Shown piece by piece: positions 62,375 to 64,000 of a stretch of 64,000 nucleotides of DNA. The translations under genes were made by a program, and so were the position numbers. The notes under the pieces were generated by a model. That model was not told the DNA's origin. It was given only the letters and a program-made list of their open reading frames with translations, and searched no databases. The DNA comes from Bryum argenteum (lineage: Eukaryota > Streptophyta > Bryopsida > Bryales > Bryaceae), in contig CM073323.1 of NCBI GenBank assembly GCA_037043015.1, positions 29,478,758 through 29,542,757 on the forward strand. The letters run 5' to 3'. Within the stretch, counting starts at the first letter, position 1, and each line of letters opens with the position of its first letter.

Positions 62375-63055
62375 CTCTTCGGATAAATGATGTATTGATC
62401 TGTTGAAAATGAGAAGGAACTGGTATGGACTCTCAGGCATGAAGTAATAGTTGTGAATGCTTAGAGAAGAAGAGTGCAAACTAGTACTGATCAACAATCT
62501 ATAGATTGAATGCAATAATATAACTTAGGAAATAATATTTACGGTGAAATTGGGAGTCCTTCTAAGCACAAATAGCTTAGAAATGGAGTATATTTTAATC
62601 CCTAAAGGTCCAAGCATTTTTTGGATCTCCAAAACCAAACACTGCAATTTTTTACCACCTTATACAAGTTAAGGTATGGTTCAAATTAATTTACTTATTT
62701 AGTATCTTCAACCATGAAGATCTTGTACCTTACTACTTGCACTAATACCAAGTAAATATTCAACAGTTGGATCTTTACCAATTGTAAGATTGTAAGGTTC
62801 AAAGTTGACTAAAAACATTTTTTGGGCTTCACCTAGGAGACATAGTGTAAATGGTACCAAGGGAGACTTGATGATTGTTACTCCAATCATTTTTTCTTAT
62901 ATTTTTTCCATGTACTAGATTAGAAGGTTCCATATGTTCATGCAAAAAATTTGAGACTCATTCCGCTTTTTTGACCTTTGTGTAAATGATTTTCTAGAGA
63001 TAGATCTAAACAACCATATAGGAACACATGCATCATATAAATATATTTGGTTTAA

Positions 63056-63780
63056 TGTAACAACCCTCTAATAGGTTTATTACCAACTCACAACACAATT
63101 TGGCTAGGAAGACAAAACCCAGAACTTTATTAAGCTCAACCTCCCAACCATAGAGAAGAGCTCACCACCCAAAGAGAGCCTCTACCTTCTCACCCCCGAG
63201 CTTATATATGAGTTCCTTCCCAAAAGGAACTACAGTCTATCTTAGGCTATGTTCCAGAGTCTAGCCTATTCATAAATCATTCTATCTTCTTTACTCCTAT
63301 ATCTGGAGTGAAGATAATCCATAGATCGTTCTAGATCCTTCTATCTCTTTAACTCAGAGACTCTTCTAGATCTTTACTCCTATATTTAGAGTAAAGACAA
63401 TTCATCACGATCTTTACTCCTATATTTAGAGTAAAGTTAATTCACTACTATCAGTAATCTAATTCTAGTGTACCTCATCTTGAGTTGTCTAACTCTTGTA
63501 CACATGTTCTCAATCTTGGAGTGGTCTGACTCCAATGCACTAAATATAGAGTTGTCTAACCCCAGTGCACATGTTCTCAATCTTGGAGTGGTCTGACTCC
63601 AATGCACTAAATATAGAGTTGTCTAACTCCAGTGCACATGTTCTCAATCTGGAGTTGTCTGACTCCGGTCCATCCATCCTCAACTGGGAGTTGTCTGACT
63701 CCTTTCATCCTCTGCTTACACACTGTCCAATGTGGTTAGAAGATTTTATTCATCCATCTATCAATGTAAGTTACCTTACA
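63056..63780. repeat. solo LTR with TTTAA target duplication
   Basis: Starts TGTAACAACCC and ends GTTACCTTACA, that is TG...CA with short inverted ends. It is flanked by the 5-bp direct repeat TTTAA at 63051-63055 and 63781-63785. Nothing internal to a retrotransposon remains, so it is a solo LTR of 725 bp. A TATATATGAG at about 63203-63212 could be its TATA box on the plus strand. It contains CTTTACTCC...GAGTAAAG hairpins (63288-63435) and 67-bp tandem repeats. Confidence 0.75.
63490..63690 (+). repeat. 67-bp tandem repeats inside the solo LTR
   Basis: CACATGTTCTCAATCT recurs at 63501, 63568 and 63635, a 67-bp period. Each unit has two short palindromes (GGAGTGGTCTGACTCC and GAGTTGTCTAACTC). 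Confidence 0.92.
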
Positions 63781-63968
63781 TTTAAGAAAAAGTGAACATA
63801 AAGTACTAAAGTAGGTACCTTCATGAGTCTCTAAATTTTTGAAAAAAATCAAAAACTTATTTTGAATGCACTTTCATTTTATAACACTATTTATTCATCG
63901 TCAATATCACTCCCATAGTCATAAAATCTCAAATTTGTAGAACCGCCTACGCCCTCCCATTCCCATGC

Positions 63969-64000
63969 ACTACAAGAAAACTCCAAAGAGGGGGTTTCCG
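63969..64000 (+). mobile_element. terminus of a CACTA transposon running off the window
   Basis: CACTACAAGAAAAC at 63969 is a textbook CACTA (En/Spm) terminal inverted repeat. Only 32 bases are in the window, so element size and coding content are unknown. The 3-bp flank is ATG. Confidence 0.6.

Larger units (their letters stand above)
62595..63968. mobile_element. TTAA-type element E, interrupted by a solo LTR
   Basis: Left end TTAATCCCTAAAGGTCCAAG (62595-62614), a variant of the element D end. The next 450 bases align by eye with 61412-61890 of element D (AAATGGT-CCAAGGG, CTTGATGATTGTTACTCCAA, AACAACCATATAG). It breaks at 63055, resumes after the solo LTR at 63786 and runs towards the CACTA end. 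Its right terminus is not in the window. Confidence 0.6.

Overview
The window reads as nuclear DNA of a land plant. The evidence is spliceosomal introns with GT-AG borders, a plastid-targeted membrane protein, a plant-type ARP2 gene, plant-type telomeric units (CCCTAAA), W-box rich promoters, and Copia, CACTA, Tc1/mariner and SINE-like repeats. A broken TKL-type kinase resembles kinases I recall as expanded in mosses and lycophytes, so a seedless plant (bryophyte or lycophyte) is my best guess; that is inference.

Layout. 1-3600 is gene-poor and holds a W-box cluster. 3791-5499 (+) is a five-exon GDSL esterase/lipase. 7614-8865 (+) is a small six-exon plastid inner-membrane protein with exons too short for plain ORF calling. 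9415-11641 (-) is a receptor-like cytoplasmic kinase that has lost its catalytic residues. 12768-14198 is a decayed DUF7869-type transposon ORF. 16728-30065 is mostly mobile DNA: a CACTA-like fragment, a decayed Copia element (17340-21507, -), hairpin-forming repeats, and a Copia element with both LTRs and a 5-bp target duplication (24417-30060, -). 30066-39470 is AT-rich with relics (a charged ORF, one SET-domain exon, a Ulp1-like protease tail) and TTAA-flanked inverted-repeat elements. A SINE-like copy leads into a 1.39-kb (CTAT)n tract at 39829-41217. 44914-49794 (-) is a complete 15-exon ARP2 gene, subunit of the actin-nucleating ARP2/3 complex. 50400-55804 holds a second SINE-like copy, another TTAA element, a 147-nt poly(A) tract, a TA-flanked MITE and a broken Tc1/mariner element. 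56343-57398 (-) is a TKL kinase pseudogene. 58030-59598 (-) is a second GDSL gene with three exons. 61408 to the end holds two more TTAA elements, one carrying telomeric repeats and the other split by a solo LTR, then a CACTA terminus.

Five genes look intact: two GDSL paralogues, the plastid protein, the pseudokinase and ARP2. They are independent single-gene units with no operon-like logic. The two GDSL genes are about 52 kb apart in opposite orientation and differ by two introns. The least familiar material is the family of TTAA-flanked elements whose inverted repeats begin CCC. I found no clearly new multi-gene system.
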